A stretch of DNA of 64,000 nt, taken from Selenomonas dianae (GTDB taxonomy: Bacteria > Bacillota > Negativicutes > Selenomonadales > Selenomonadaceae). The notes under the pieces are model-generated. The model ran no database searches and was not told the origin of the DNA. It saw only the letters and a program-made list of their open reading frames with translations. Positions within the stretch are counted from its first letter, which is position 1. Each line of letters begins with the position of its first letter. This document shows, piece by piece, positions 33,167 to 42,971 of this stretch. A program made the position numbers and the translations under genes. The stretch spans positions 1,726,001-1,790,000 of the forward strand of contig NZ_CP128650.1 of the NCBI RefSeq assembly GCF_030644225.1, in the 5' to 3' direction.

Positions 33167-35212
33167 TTACTGCTGCAACATCGTCGCTACGTCAAGAATC
33201 AGTGCAACCTTGCCGTCGCCAAGCACAGTTGCCCCGCCAAAGAGTTTGAGCCCGGCGAAGAGATTGCCGAGTGTCTTGATAACGATTTCCTGCTGTCCGA
33301 TCAGATTGTCGACGACAATGCCCGCCTTCGCTTCGCCCGCATGAACAACGACGACGAAGAGCTCGTCGGAGTCCTTCGTGTGAGGAACCTGAAGCGCCTC
33401 CTCCATGCGGATGATCGGGATGATCTCTCCGCGCAGGACGATGACTTCCTTGTTCTGGACAGTCTGAATATCGGTTGGTTCAATGTTGATCGTGCTGTCA
33501 ATGGAGCCGAGTGGAATAGCGTACATCTCGTCCTGCACCTGCACGAGCATCGCCTGAATGATGGCAAGCGTAAGCGGCAGCTTGATCTTGAAAATAGAGC
33601 CCTCGTCGATATGTGTCTCGACATCGACGTGTCCCGAAAGCGCCTCGATCTTGCTGCGCACAACGTCCATACCGACGCCGCGGCCGGAGATGTCCGTGAT
33701 CTTCTCCGCCGTCGAGAAACCGGGAAGGAAGATCAGGCGCACGGCATCCGCATCGTCAAGACGATCTGCCTCGTCCTGCGAAATCATGCCCTTTTCAACC
33801 GCCTTGCGGCGAATCTTATCTGCGTCGATCCCCGCGCCGTCATCTGTGATCATAATGACGACATTGTTGCCCTCGTGACGTGCGATGAGTCCGACCTCGC
33901 CCACGCGTGGCTTGCCCTTTGCTTCGCGCTTGTCGGGGCTTTCAACACCGTGATCGAGCGAGTTGCGCAGCAGGTGCATGATCGGATCGCCGATCTCGTC
34001 GATAACGGTACGGTCGAGCTCGGTCTCCTCGCCCTCGATCGTGAGGTTGATGTCCTTGCCGAGTTCCTTCGACACATCGCGTACCATGCGTGGGAAGCGG
34101 TTGAACACGGCACTGACCGGAACCATGCGCACCTTCATAACGATGTTCTGCAGATCGCCCGTCACACGATCCATCTGCTCCAGTGTCTCCATGAGGTCGC
34201 TCATGCGATGCGTCTGACCGATCTGCTCCAGACGCACCTTGTTGATGACAAGCTCGCCCATGAGGTTCATGAGCGTATCGAGTTTTTCGATGTCCACGCG
34301 GACGCTCTGGCTCTGGTGCTGCTTTTTCGCAGGAGCCGACTTTGCCGCCTCTTTCTTGTGTGCGGGTTCCGCCTTTGCCGCAGGTGCAGCTGCTGCGGGA
34401 GCTGCCGCAGCAGCGGGAGCAGCCTCCTTGCCGACCTTGTCGGGATCAACCGCCTGTACGGCGATATCTTCGATCTCGGAGACCGTATCCACGGCATTCT
34501 GTACCGCCTCGGCATCGCCGGACGTGGCGATAAGTACATCAAAGCTGCGCTCAAACTTCTCCTGCTCAAGATCTTCAGCGGGAGGGATACTCTTGATGAC
34601 ATCGCCAATCTCATCGAGCGCATTCATGACCATGACCGAACGCGCCGCCTTGAGGACACAGGTCTCCATCAAGGTAACCTTGATATGGAACAGATTCATG
34701 CCGGCTTCTTTTGCCTTTTTCATGACATCGAGATCAATGTCATCAAGATCAAGGCTCGATCCTTCAGCGGCAGGGGCAGCGGCGGGAGCTGCTGCAGGAG
34801 CAGGAGTAGCTCCCGCTGCCGCAGGTGCAGGAGTTCCCTTGGAGATGGAACTGAGCTTTGCGACAAGATCCGAAACATCGACAACATCTTCCGCCTCGCC
34901 GTTGCCGACACTGTCCACCATCTGTTCCAATGAATCCAGACATTTGAACAGTGTATCCATGATGTCCTCATTGAGCTTGATCTGCTCTTTGCGGACGAGA
35001 TCCAGAACGTCCTCCATCTCATGTGTGAGTTCGGCGATCTTGGCAAATCCCATGGTTGCCGACATGCCCTTGAGGGTGTGTGCATTGCGGAAGATGTCGT
35101 TGACGGCGCTGATCTCCTCCATGTTCTCCTCAAGGCGCAGAAGCCCCTCGTTGAGTGACTGCAAATGCTCATGCGACTCATCCAGGAACATGTCCATATA
35201 CTGGTTATCCAT
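33167..35212 (-). CDS. cheA: Chemotaxis histidine kinase CheA
   Basis: CheA autophosphorylates and passes phosphate to CheY and CheB. The 681-aa protein has P1 with H45 (NAHTLKGM), a P2-like CheY-binding domain (about 165-265) flanked by Ala/Pro-rich linkers, the P3 dimer helix (LDTLMNLMGELVINKVRLEQ), the P4 kinase (N-box RNSLDHGVE, DDGAGID, GRGVGMDVV) and the P5 CheW-like domain. All domains appear intact. Confidence 0.96.
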   Translation of the reverse strand: MDNQYMDMFLDESHEHLQSLNEGLLRLEENMEEISAVNDIFRNAHTLKGMSATMGFAKIAELTHEMEDVLDLVRKEQIKLNEDIMDTLFKCLDSLEQMVDSVGNGEAEDVVDVSDLVAKLSSISKGTPAPAAAGATPAPAAAPAAAPAAEGSSLDLDDIDLDVMKKAKEAGMNLFHIKVTLMETCVLKAARSVMVMNALDEIGDVIKSIPPAEDLEQEKFERSFDVLIATSGDAEAVQNAVDTVSEIEDIAVQAVDPDKVGKEAAPAAAAAPAAAAPAAKAEPAHKKEAAKSAPAKKQHQSQSVRVDIEKLDTLMNLMGELVINKVRLEQIGQTHRMSDLMETLEQMDRVTGDLQNIVMKVRMVPVSAVFNRFPRMVRDVSKELGKDINLTIEGEETELDRTVIDEIGDPIMHLLRNSLDHGVESPDKREAKGKPRVGEVGLIARHEGNNVVIMITDDGAGIDADKIRRKAVEKGMISQDEADRLDDADAVRLIFLPGFSTAEKITDISGRGVGMDVVRSKIEALSGHVDVETHIDEGSIFKIKLPLTLAIIQAMLVQVQDEMYAIPLGSIDSTINIEPTDIQTVQNKEVIVLRGEIIPIIRMEEALQVPHTKDSDELFVVVVHAGEAKAGIVVDNLIGQQEIVIKTLGNLFAGLKLFGGATVLGDGKVALILDVATMLQQ

Positions 35213-35230
35213 TGATATTCCCCCTATTTC

Positions 35231-35851
35231 CTATCTTCTCACAGCCGCCTCAATCGCATCTGCGATCTGCGACAATGGGCATATCTCATCGGCCAGCCCT
35301 GCGTCGATCACGGACTTTGGCATTCCGTAGACGACACAGGTCGCTTCATCCTGCGCAATGCAGTAGCCGCCATTTTCCTTGATTTTGCGCATTCCTTCAC
35401 GTCCGTCACTGCCCATCCCCGTGAGAATCACGGCGACGACATCCTTTCCCAGATGCGCGACGGAATCGTACATCACATTGACGGCAGGACGGTGATTGCC
35501 AACGGGCGGTTCATTGCTGAGGGCAATGCGGCGTACACCTGCTTCATTCAGAATCCGCAAATGATAATTTCCCGGTGCTATGTAGACGCAGCCGGGCGCA
35601 AGCAGTTCACCATCCTTTGCCTCACGCACATCCACCTTGGCGATGTTGTGCAGACGCGTGGCGAGGGCGTTGGTAAAGCCTGCCGGCATATGCTGGACAA
35701 TGACGACCGGGCAAGGAAAGTGCTCGGAGAGCCCCGTAATAACGGTTTGCAGTGCCTGCGGCCCCCCGGTTGAGGAACCGATAACGACAAGCCGCGAGCG
35801 GGGCGATCCCCTGCCGCCTGAGGCTAATGCAGTTTTCCTTGGCTCAGTCAT
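35231..35851 (-). CDS. cheB: CheB methylesterase lacking the receiver domain
   Basis: CheB removes methyl groups from receptors and can deamidate glutamines. The 206-aa protein is only the C-terminal catalytic domain, with the triad in GSSTGG (S27), VQHMPAGFT and TGMGSDG. The usual N-terminal receiver (about 120 aa) is absent; only a short basic tail (1-20) precedes the domain. The upstream gene is intact and overlaps by 8 bases, so the receiver has not simply split off into a neighbouring frame. Regulation by CheA phosphorylation is therefore not expected. Confidence 0.88.
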   Translation of the reverse strand: MTEPRKTALASGGRGSPRSRLVVIGSSTGGPQALQTVITGLSEHFPCPVVIVQHMPAGFTNALATRLHNIAKVDVREAKDGELLAPGCVYIAPGNYHLRILNEAGVRRIALSNEPPVGNHRPAVNVMYDSVAHLGKDVVAVILTGMGSDGREGMRKIKENGGYCIAQDEATCVVYGMPKSVIDAGLADEICPLSQIADAIEAAVRR

Positions 35852-36536
35852 GTTTCACGCGCTCCACCTGGGCACGCTGCACCTGGAACAGATAGCGGAT
35901 GATCTTATCCCTCATGCTGCGCGAAATTGCCTGAAACTGAACGCCGATGTGATAGATCGTCGGACTGCCCTCACGCTCGACACGCGTGCAGCGCATGACA
36001 CGTGTCATCAGCTCGATTGTTCCAATCCCCGGAATGTCATTGATCTCAAGTGCTGCGTCCGAATCCAGCGCCACCTTCTTCGGCCACGCAAAGGCGAGAC
36101 CGCTTCCGCTCAGATCCACGACAGGAGTCCGCTTGGGGGCATCGATCTTCCCTTCGTTGTCAACGAGGCGTACCGTCGCGGTGAGATTCACCTTGATGCG
36201 AAAGAGCCCGCGCTTTTGGAAACGCTCCGCAACCTCCGGAATGGAGATGTGCAGCACGGGAATCCGACCTTCGTGCATACCGTGACTGCGATGTACGCTG
36301 AAAAAGCGAAAATGACAGCCTTCTCCGCCGGCAAGTACATAGAGGTTCTCTCCGACGCGCGGGATGACCGGAACGCGTCGTTCATCAAGCGGCATAGCGA
36401 CAACGAGTTCGTCCTTGATAATATCCTCCACACGGCTCGTATAGCCGGAGGTTCCCTCCTCGTTGTTTTCAAAGAATATTTCCAGCCTCTGCCCGATCGC
36501 TAAAACACTCCTTGCCTGTACCAATTCGCCCGCCAT
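35844..36536 (-). CDS. PilZ-domain protein, YcgR/YpfA-like flagellar brake
   Basis: The 230-aa protein has an N-terminal YcgR-like domain (about 10-100) and a C-terminal PilZ domain (about 108-225). It has the c-di-GMP-binding motifs RGLFR (RxxxR) and DLSGSG (DxSxxG). Such proteins slow the motor when c-di-GMP rises. Its place between flhG and cheB supports this role. Confidence 0.85.
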   Translation of the reverse strand: MAGELVQARSVLAIGQRLEIFFENNEEGTSGYTSRVEDIIKDELVVAMPLDERRVPVIPRVGENLYVLAGGEGCHFRFFSVHRSHGMHEGRIPVLHISIPEVAERFQKRGLFRIKVNLTATVRLVDNEGKIDAPKRTPVVDLSGSGLAFAWPKKVALDSDAALEINDIPGIGTIELMTRVMRCTRVEREGSPTIYHIGVQFQAISRSMRDKIIRYLFQVQRAQVERVKHD

Positions 36537-36560
36537 CTGAAATATCCTCCTTGGTAATGC

Positions 36561-37445
36561 TCAAAACTTGAAAATTTGCTGTAAAAAACCTTTCCAGCCA
36601 CGTTTGACGTTCATTTCCCCGCCCGTGAGCAGAGATTCCGCCAACGCATCAATGCACCGTGCCGCAGCCGCCCCCGGCTCTGCCCGAAGAAGCGGCATCT
36701 GTCTGCGCACCGCCTTGGTCACTGCTGTATCCTCGAACACATAGCCAAGGCAGTCCACCGGCATATGCAGGAACTTGTCGGCAGCGCGCCGGAGTTTCTG
36801 TGCCACCTCATGACTTTCCTTCACCTCATAGACCCGATTGATGATGAGGCGCAGATTCTTCTGTGCGGCATAGATGCTGTATGCCTTCATCACGGCATAG
36901 GCATCGGTGAGCGAGGTCGGCTCCGGTGTCGTCACGAGGAGCACCTCATCTGCTGCGAGAATAAAGTCCATGACATTGCGTCCAAGTCCCGCACCTGTAT
37001 CCACGAGGATCAAATCGGCACGCGCCGCACAATCGGCGAGCTTCTGCTGCAGGAGCAGTTTTTCCGCATGATCGTATTCGAGTGCCTTCTCAATACCGGA
37101 TCCGCCAGAGATATACTGTATCCCGTGCGGGGTTTGGGCGATGACATCGTCCAGCTTGACCTCCGGACGCAGAAGGTCAAGCAGATGCTTGCGGGAGGCT
37201 GCACCGAGCAGAATATCGACGTTCGCCATGCCGAGATCGGCATCAATGATAAGCACCCGCCGCCCTCGTTTTTGCAGTGCAAGCGCGAGATTGACGGCGA
37301 GGTTCGTCTTTCCAACGCCTCCTTTGCCGCTCGTGATTGCGATGACGCGGACATTCGTCCAAGCCTCCGCCTGTGCGGGTGTGATCGGTGGTGCCGCGCT
37401 CTCAGACCCGACCATCTGACGCAGCCGCGTTGCCTGATCTGTCAT
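36561..37445 (-). CDS. flhG: Flagellar number regulator FlhG (MinD-like ATPase)
   Basis: FlhG works with FlhF to set flagellar number and placement. The 294-aa protein has a deviant Walker A KGGVGKT (41-47), the switch IDADLGMANVDILLG and DTGAGLG, and the C-terminal amphipathic helix of MinD-like proteins. The N-terminus (1-30) carries a DQATRLRQM motif, the FlhF-activating helix seen in the family. It starts at 37445, two bases after flhF ends. Confidence 0.93.
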   Translation of the reverse strand: MTDQATRLRQMVGSESAAPPITPAQAEAWTNVRVIAITSGKGGVGKTNLAVNLALALQKRGRRVLIIDADLGMANVDILLGAASRKHLLDLLRPEVKLDDVIAQTPHGIQYISGGSGIEKALEYDHAEKLLLQQKLADCAARADLILVDTGAGLGRNVMDFILAADEVLLVTTPEPTSLTDAYAVMKAYSIYAAQKNLRLIINRVYEVKESHEVAQKLRRAADKFLHMPVDCLGYVFEDTAVTKAVRRQMPLLRAEPGAAAARCIDALAESLLTGGEMNVKRGWKGFLQQIFKF

Positions 37446-37446
37446 A

Positions 37447-38853
37447 TCATTTCCTCAATAGCAGCTCTGCCAACCGCTCCGCCGTCGCAGGGATGATGTC
37501 ATCCGGTACGCTCTGTCCGTTGGAGAGGAAGGAAAGCGGCAGCGACCCGCCCGCGAGAAGGTTGACCACCATGCCGACCGTTCGTGTTTCATCCGTCTTG
37601 GTAAAGATGATGCGGTCGGGCTTGCACGCAGAGAACCGCGCCATAATCTCCCCCACATCCTCTTCCTTTGTGGTGGCACTGACGACAAGGTGTTTCTCCA
37701 TGCGCGGATGTGCGGCAAGCAGTTCCTTGAGCTCGTCCATCTGGAACTCGTTGTACTGACTGCGCCCCGCCGTATCCACAAGAATGAAATCCTTGCTCCT
37801 GTGGCGCGCAATCGCCTTTCTGAGATCGGCGGCAGAGTAAACGACCTCAACGGGAAGCCCGAGGATCTCCGCATATTTTTTCAGCTGTTCCACCGCCGAA
37901 ATACGATAGGTATCTGCAGTGATGAGAGCCCCCTTGAGGTTCTGTTCGAGAACGAAATGCGCCGCCACCTTGGCAAGTGTTGTGGTCTTGCCAACCCCTG
38001 TCGTTCCGATAAAGGCAACCACACGCGAGCCATGTGCGCCGACGTGCAGTCCGTCGGTGAATTTCATCACCTGTGCGAGGTAGCCGGAGAGGACGCTCGC
38101 TGCACGCGGGTCAAGACTGTCGAGATTCACATCCGCGACCGGAACTTTGCTCGCAAGATCCTCGCAGAGTTCCGCACGAACATCCTGCCGCCGCAGCGTG
38201 TCCTGTATGGAAACGATCTCCTTCGGCTGATTGGCTGCCATCATGGAGGCAAGCATCGTCTTCATCTGCGCCAGCTCATCCTCAAGGAGGCGTATACGCT
38301 CTGCCGAACCATCCGTCGGCACATCTTCCACCGGCTCGTCCAATCCCTGCACCACAGGAGACACAGGCTCAGATGCATACAGGGATGCGGCGGGCGTTTC
38401 CTGCACCTGCGGCGCAGACGGGGGGACGGGTGGAATCGCTGCCGTCTGCGGGGGAACGGACGGAGCGGTCGGCACATACCCATCCGCCGCATACGCCGGC
38501 ATCTCATGCGCCGAATAGGCAGGAGGCTCGCCGGCATAGCTGTCATACGCGGGCATAGCACTCCGTGCCGGCATCGCCGTATCATACGGTACCTGTTCGT
38601 TCATGCGATATTGATTGAGTACATTGGACGGGAGGATCGGCGCAGCCGGTGGTACATATGCCGACGGTGCATGAGGCACACGCGCCTGTGTTTCATCCAC
38701 GGCAGCCGTCACCTCGATCATCTCAGCACCGCCGAGGACTCCGCCCTCCCGATATTTCTTTGTATGAAGCAGCACGGCATCACTGCCGAGCTCATCCTTG
38801 ATCTGTTCCATGGCTTCCTTCACCGAGGACGCACGCACCGTTCGCACCTGCAC
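37447..38853 (-). CDS. flhF: Flagellar biosynthesis GTPase FlhF
   Basis: FlhF is an SRP-like GTPase that guides flagellar placement. The 468-aa protein has a short B domain (1-60, MQVRTVRASSVKEAMEQI), a long low-complexity middle rich in Pro, Ala and Tyr (about 65-165), and the NG GTPase (from about 230) with GTTGVGKTTTLAK, DTYRISAVEQL, DTAGRSQ and TKTDE. Start GTG at 38853 abuts the flhA stop. Confidence 0.94.
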   Translation of the reverse strand: MQVRTVRASSVKEAMEQIKDELGSDAVLLHTKKYREGGVLGGAEMIEVTAAVDETQARVPHAPSAYVPPAAPILPSNVLNQYRMNEQVPYDTAMPARSAMPAYDSYAGEPPAYSAHEMPAYAADGYVPTAPSVPPQTAAIPPVPPSAPQVQETPAASLYASEPVSPVVQGLDEPVEDVPTDGSAERIRLLEDELAQMKTMLASMMAANQPKEIVSIQDTLRRQDVRAELCEDLASKVPVADVNLDSLDPRAASVLSGYLAQVMKFTDGLHVGAHGSRVVAFIGTTGVGKTTTLAKVAAHFVLEQNLKGALITADTYRISAVEQLKKYAEILGLPVEVVYSAADLRKAIARHRSKDFILVDTAGRSQYNEFQMDELKELLAAHPRMEKHLVVSATTKEEDVGEIMARFSACKPDRIIFTKTDETRTVGMVVNLLAGGSLPLSFLSNGQSVPDDIIPATAERLAELLLRK

Positions 38854-40938
38854 TTAGATTCTCACCACCCCGAGGATTTGAATTTCAACATTTTGTTCGA
38901 TTTCCGCGTGTGAAAGGACGATAATCCCTGCAATGGACCGTTCGACCAAATTGCGGAAATAGGGACGTACCGTCGGGCTCGTGAGCACAATGGGCTGATA
39001 GCCCTGATCGGTCAGCTTCTTCAGTTCCTCCTGCAATGCCAGCAGCAGTTTCTGCATCGAATCCGGATCGAGGCTGACGTAGGAGCCGTGCTCCGTCCGC
39101 TGCACACCGCCCGCAATCTTGTTCTCAATTGCGGGATCGAGCGTAATGCACGGCAGAACACCATTTTGGACATTCTGCTGCGTAATGTGGCGTGCCATTG
39201 CATGACGCACATACTCCGTCAGGATGTCCGTATCCTTCGTCGCCGTGGCGTAGTCGGCAAGCACCTCAAGGATCGTACTCATATCGCGGATGGAAATGCG
39301 TTCGTGCAGGAGATTCGCAAGTACCTTCTGTACCTCGCCCACACTGAGGAGATTCGGAACCACTTCGTCCACCAGAGCGCCGTTGGTCTTGCGCAGATTG
39401 TCGAGCAGGTTCTGCGTTTCCTGACGGCCGAGAATCTCATCGGCGTGCTGTTTGATGATCTCCGTAAGATGGGTTGCAAGGACGGACACGGCATCGACAA
39501 CCGTATAGCCGTTCAGCTCCGCCTGCTCGCGCTCGTTCTCCGAAATCCAGAGCGCGGGCAGCCCAAATGCCGGCTCTGTCGTCTCGATCCCCGGAACTTC
39601 CTCAAACACCGTCCCCGAATTCATTGCAAGGTAGTGATCGAGCATCAGCTCACCGCGTGCGATCTCAATGCCCTTGAGCTTGATGATATACGCATTCGGC
39701 TTGATCTGGATGTTATCGCGGATACGAATGGTCGGCACGACCAGACCGAGTTCCAAGGCGCATTGCCGACGGATCATCACGATGCGGTCGAGCAGATCGC
39801 CGCCCTGCCCCGTATCGACAAGGGGGATCAGACTGTATCCGATTTCGAGTTCCATCGGGTCAACCTGCAGGAGTGACACGATATTCTCGGGTGTCGTCGC
39901 TTCCTTTTTCGCCTTCGCCTTCTGTTCGACCTGCTGCACCTCCTGCTCCACCACCTGACCACGCCGAAGATTCCATGCGATGAGCCCGCAGATCACGGCG
40001 AGCACCGTGAACGGAACGCCCGGCAGTCCCGGCATGACGGCGAGGAAGAGCAGAACTCCCGTGAGGATCATAAAGATGCGGGCGTTGCGGAAGAGCTGCT
40101 TCACGAGATCGCCGCCGAGATTCCCCTCCGCCGCCGAACGCGTGACGATAATGCCCGTCGCCGTCGAGATGAGGAGCGCAGGGATCTGCGCCACAAGTCC
40201 CTCGCCGACCGTCAGAAGGGTATAGGTCTGAAGTGCCTGCGACGCATCCATATCGCGCTGTAACATACCGATGACAAAGCCGCCGCCAATGTTGATGATC
40301 ATAATGACAATCGCGGCAATCGCATCGCCCTTGACAAACTTCGAAGCACCGTCCATTGCGCCAAAGAAGTCCGACTCTCGCTGCACCTTCTCGCGGCGGC
40401 GCTTTGCCTCCGCATCCGTGATCGCCCCCTGATTGAGATCCGCATCAATCGCCATCTGCTTGCCGGGCATCGCGTCGAGGGTAAATCGAGCCGAAACCTC
40501 CGCCACACGCTCCGAGCCCTTCGTGATAACAATGAAGTTGACAATAACAAGGATCACGAACACGATGAATCCGACCACCGCATTACCACCGACAACAAAG
40601 TTGCCGAACGCAGTAATAACCTCACCGGCGTAGCCGTTGAGGAGGATAAGGCGCGTCGATGAAATGTTCAGCGCAAGCCGGAACAGCGTCGTTATGAGCA
40701 GCAGTGAAGGAAAGACCGACAGATCCAGAGCCTCCACATTGTAGATCGCCGACATCACAACGAGCAGTGCAATCGTAATATTCAGGCAGATCAATATATC
40801 AAGCACGATCGTCGGCAACGGGATAATCATCATAATGACGATTGTCACGATGGCAACGGCGATCAACACGTCACTGTACCGTTGTATGAGATTGCCGGAT
40901 GCAAGAGGATTTACACTGCTTGTCTGCGGTGCTGCCAT
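38854..40938 (-). CDS. flhA: Flagellar export gate protein FlhA
   Basis: FlhA is the export gate that receives substrates. The 694-aa protein has eight membrane helices (about 20-320) including the conserved FHIPEP-like loop region VSARFTLDAMPGKQMAIDAD, and a large cytoplasmic domain. I use ATG 40938 (GAGGGAG upstream). An ATG at 40974 also has AGGAG, but that site lies at the predicted transcript start and would be cut off. Confidence 0.95.
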   Translation of the reverse strand: MAAPQTSSVNPLASGNLIQRYSDVLIAVAIVTIVIMMIIPLPTIVLDILICLNITIALLVVMSAIYNVEALDLSVFPSLLLITTLFRLALNISSTRLILLNGYAGEVITAFGNFVVGGNAVVGFIVFVILVIVNFIVITKGSERVAEVSARFTLDAMPGKQMAIDADLNQGAITDAEAKRRREKVQRESDFFGAMDGASKFVKGDAIAAIVIMIINIGGGFVIGMLQRDMDASQALQTYTLLTVGEGLVAQIPALLISTATGIIVTRSAAEGNLGGDLVKQLFRNARIFMILTGVLLFLAVMPGLPGVPFTVLAVICGLIAWNLRRGQVVEQEVQQVEQKAKAKKEATTPENIVSLLQVDPMELEIGYSLIPLVDTGQGGDLLDRIVMIRRQCALELGLVVPTIRIRDNIQIKPNAYIIKLKGIEIARGELMLDHYLAMNSGTVFEEVPGIETTEPAFGLPALWISENEREQAELNGYTVVDAVSVLATHLTEIIKQHADEILGRQETQNLLDNLRKTNGALVDEVVPNLLSVGEVQKVLANLLHERISIRDMSTILEVLADYATATKDTDILTEYVRHAMARHITQQNVQNGVLPCITLDPAIENKIAGGVQRTEHGSYVSLDPDSMQKLLLALQEELKKLTDQGYQPIVLTSPTVRPYFRNLVERSIAGIIVLSHAEIEQNVEIQILGVVRI

Positions 40939-40991
40939 ACGCTCACTCCCTCGTTCCCCTCGGAGCACGAACATTTTTCGCTCTCCTAAAT

Positions 40992-41019
40992 ATTATATCA
41001 AATAATGCAGGTACGTCAA
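40992..41019 (-). promoter_or_regulatory. Sigma-70 promoter before flhA
   Basis: On the minus strand -35 TTGACG (41019-41014), 16-base spacer, perfect -10 TATAAT (40997-40992). It would drive flhA through the SwrB-like gene as a housekeeping-sigma transcript. Confidence 0.8.
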
Positions 41020-41087
41020 ATATTAAATAAGACTTTCGTCATGGACTGAAATTTTTTGAAGCATCCGGATAAAATGGCGTGCGGACA

Positions 41088-42212
41088 TCACGCACCGCGC
41101 CGCCCATGCTTCAAGCGATAGACATAGGCGAGCACCTCGGCGACCGCCTGATAGAGTTCCTGCGGCACGCTGCCGCCGATCTCAACGGCGGCATACAGCG
41201 TCCGCGCAAGCGGCTTGTTCTCAACGATCGGCACACGCGCCTCACGCCCGATCTCCTTGATGCGCTGTGCGACAAGATCCTGCCCCTTGGCGATGACCGT
41301 CGGCGCAATCATTCCCTGCTCATAGGCAAGCGCGATAGCGTAGTGGGTCGGGTTCGTGATGATGACATCCGCCTTGGGGACTTCCTTCATCATGCGCGCC
41401 ATTGCCATCTGCCGCTGTTTCTGGCGAATCTTGCCCTTGATCTGCGGGTCGCCCTCCGTCTGCTTCATTTCATCCTTGACTTCCTGCTTGGTCATCTTGA
41501 GATCCTGCGTCGTCTGCCATTTCTGGTATCCGTAATCCATAAATGCCATAATCATAATGACACCGATGACGATAAACGCCATCTGAAAGATGATCTCCGC
41601 TACGAGCGTCAGGCTTGTTGTGAGGTCAAAGAACATGAACTGCGGCATCGCAAGAATCTGTTCGTGAATAAACCGATAGAGAAAGAACCCAATGACAAGT
41701 ATTTTGAAGAAGGACTTCACCAGCTCCACAAGCGCACGTTTTGAAAAAATGCGCCCGAATCCGTTGATCGGATTCAGCTTGTCCAGTTTGAACTCAATGG
41801 ACTCCGTATTGAAGTTCAGCCCCACTTGGAAGAAGTTGACCGCAAGTCCGATCAGCATAATGAAGATCATGATGGGAAACGCGGTCTTTGCAAGCACAAT
41901 GACAATACCGATAAAGATGCGGAGAATGTTCTCCGTATCAATCGTCTGATTCAGATTGCTGAAGACATACGTCGCATAGGACGCGATGGAAAAGTAGATC
42001 GAGTCCCACAGCAGTTTCAGCCCAAAGAATCCAACCAGCAGAACGAACGCACTGTTGATCTCCTGACTGCGTCCGACCTGCCCCTTCTTGCGTGCGTCGG
42101 CACGTTTTTTCGCCGTCGGTTCTTCCGTCTTTTCCCCGCCCGCGAAACGCTGGAGGTCAAAGACGAACGGCGCTCTATTGGAGGGCGCGGATCGCAAGCG
42201 ATATATTTCCAT
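41088..42212 (-). CDS. flhB: Flagellar export switch protein FlhB
   Basis: FlhB switches export from rod/hook to filament proteins after self-cleavage. The protein has the N-terminal FDLQRFAGGEKTEEPTAKK motif, four membrane helices and the NPTH autocleavage site in the C-terminal domain. The start is uncertain: ATG 42212 overlaps fliR by 38 bases and has a weak ribosome site; no better start exists after the fliR stop. Length is 374 aa with this start. Confidence 0.92.
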   Translation of the reverse strand: MEIYRLRSAPSNRAPFVFDLQRFAGGEKTEEPTAKKRADARKKGQVGRSQEINSAFVLLVGFFGLKLLWDSIYFSIASYATYVFSNLNQTIDTENILRIFIGIVIVLAKTAFPIMIFIMLIGLAVNFFQVGLNFNTESIEFKLDKLNPINGFGRIFSKRALVELVKSFFKILVIGFFLYRFIHEQILAMPQFMFFDLTTSLTLVAEIIFQMAFIVIGVIMIMAFMDYGYQKWQTTQDLKMTKQEVKDEMKQTEGDPQIKGKIRQKQRQMAMARMMKEVPKADVIITNPTHYAIALAYEQGMIAPTVIAKGQDLVAQRIKEIGREARVPIVENKPLARTLYAAVEIGGSVPQELYQAVAEVLAYVYRLKHGRRGA

Positions 42213-42957
42213 ACATTTCATGAAAGAGCACATCCAAAAACAGGACATAGAACGGAATCACCATCGACAGCACCGTGATGCCGATCATCAGCTGCATGGG
42301 GATGCCGACGACAAAGATGTTCATCTGCGGCATCGTCCGTGCAAGAATCCCCAGCCCCACATTTGTCAGCAGCAGAGCAAAGGTGATCGGCATGGCGATC
42401 TTCATCCCCGTCAAAAAAATGCCGTTTGTGAAATTCGCAATGAGAAGCGCCATCGAGATATTCGGCTCAAGCCCTGCCGGCGGAACGGCACGAAAGCTCT
42501 CCACAAGAGCGGCAATGATCATATGGTGCCCATTGGTGACGAGCAGGACAATGATCGCCAAATTATAAAGAAAACTTCCGATGAGCGGTATCTGCTGACC
42601 GGAAGTCGGATCGACAACATTGACGATGGCAAATCCCACCTGCATATCCATAACCTTTCCCGCCATCGTAATGGCAGCAAAGGAGATGTACGCCACGAAG
42701 CCGATCAGCCAGCCGATAAAGAGTTCACCGACCGCAGCGGCGGCGAACATGATAATCGTCTCAGGTGCTGCGGGTGTCCCGGTCACATCAATCGCAGGAA
42801 AGAGCACAACGGTCATCGCAAGAGCCAGACCCACGCGAAAATACGAGGGAATGTTCATACTGCCGAAAAACGGGGACACAAGAAAGATTCCGCTGATGCG
42901 CGTGAGCGCGAGCAGAAACACGGCGATATGCCCTTGCAGGAGTTCATACAAATCCAT
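42175..42957 (-). CDS. fliR: Flagellar export protein FliR
   Basis: FliR is a channel subunit of the export gate. The 260-aa protein starts MDLYELLQGHIAVFLLALTR and has six hydrophobic helices. ATG 42957 follows AAAGGGG. The long upstream extension is out of frame with fliQ and not coding. Confidence 0.95.
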   Translation of the reverse strand: MDLYELLQGHIAVFLLALTRISGIFLVSPFFGSMNIPSYFRVGLALAMTVVLFPAIDVTGTPAAPETIIMFAAAAVGELFIGWLIGFVAYISFAAITMAGKVMDMQVGFAIVNVVDPTSGQQIPLIGSFLYNLAIIVLLVTNGHHMIIAALVESFRAVPPAGLEPNISMALLIANFTNGIFLTGMKIAMPITFALLLTNVGLGILARTMPQMNIFVVGIPMQLMIGITVLSMVIPFYVLFLDVLFHEMYGNISLAIRALQ

Positions 42958-42971
42958 GCGCCGAACCCCTT

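Noticed and set aside
32867-34933. Long plus-strand frame of 688 codons opposite cheA and cheW
   Set aside because: It is the antisense shadow of GC-rich genes. The same applies to 7034-9016 and other long plus-strand frames; none has a ribosome site or known motifs.
40938-40974. Upstream ATG 40974 as the flhA start
   Set aside because: Its AGGAG lies at the predicted transcription start and would be lost; ATG 40938 has its own good site and matches family length.
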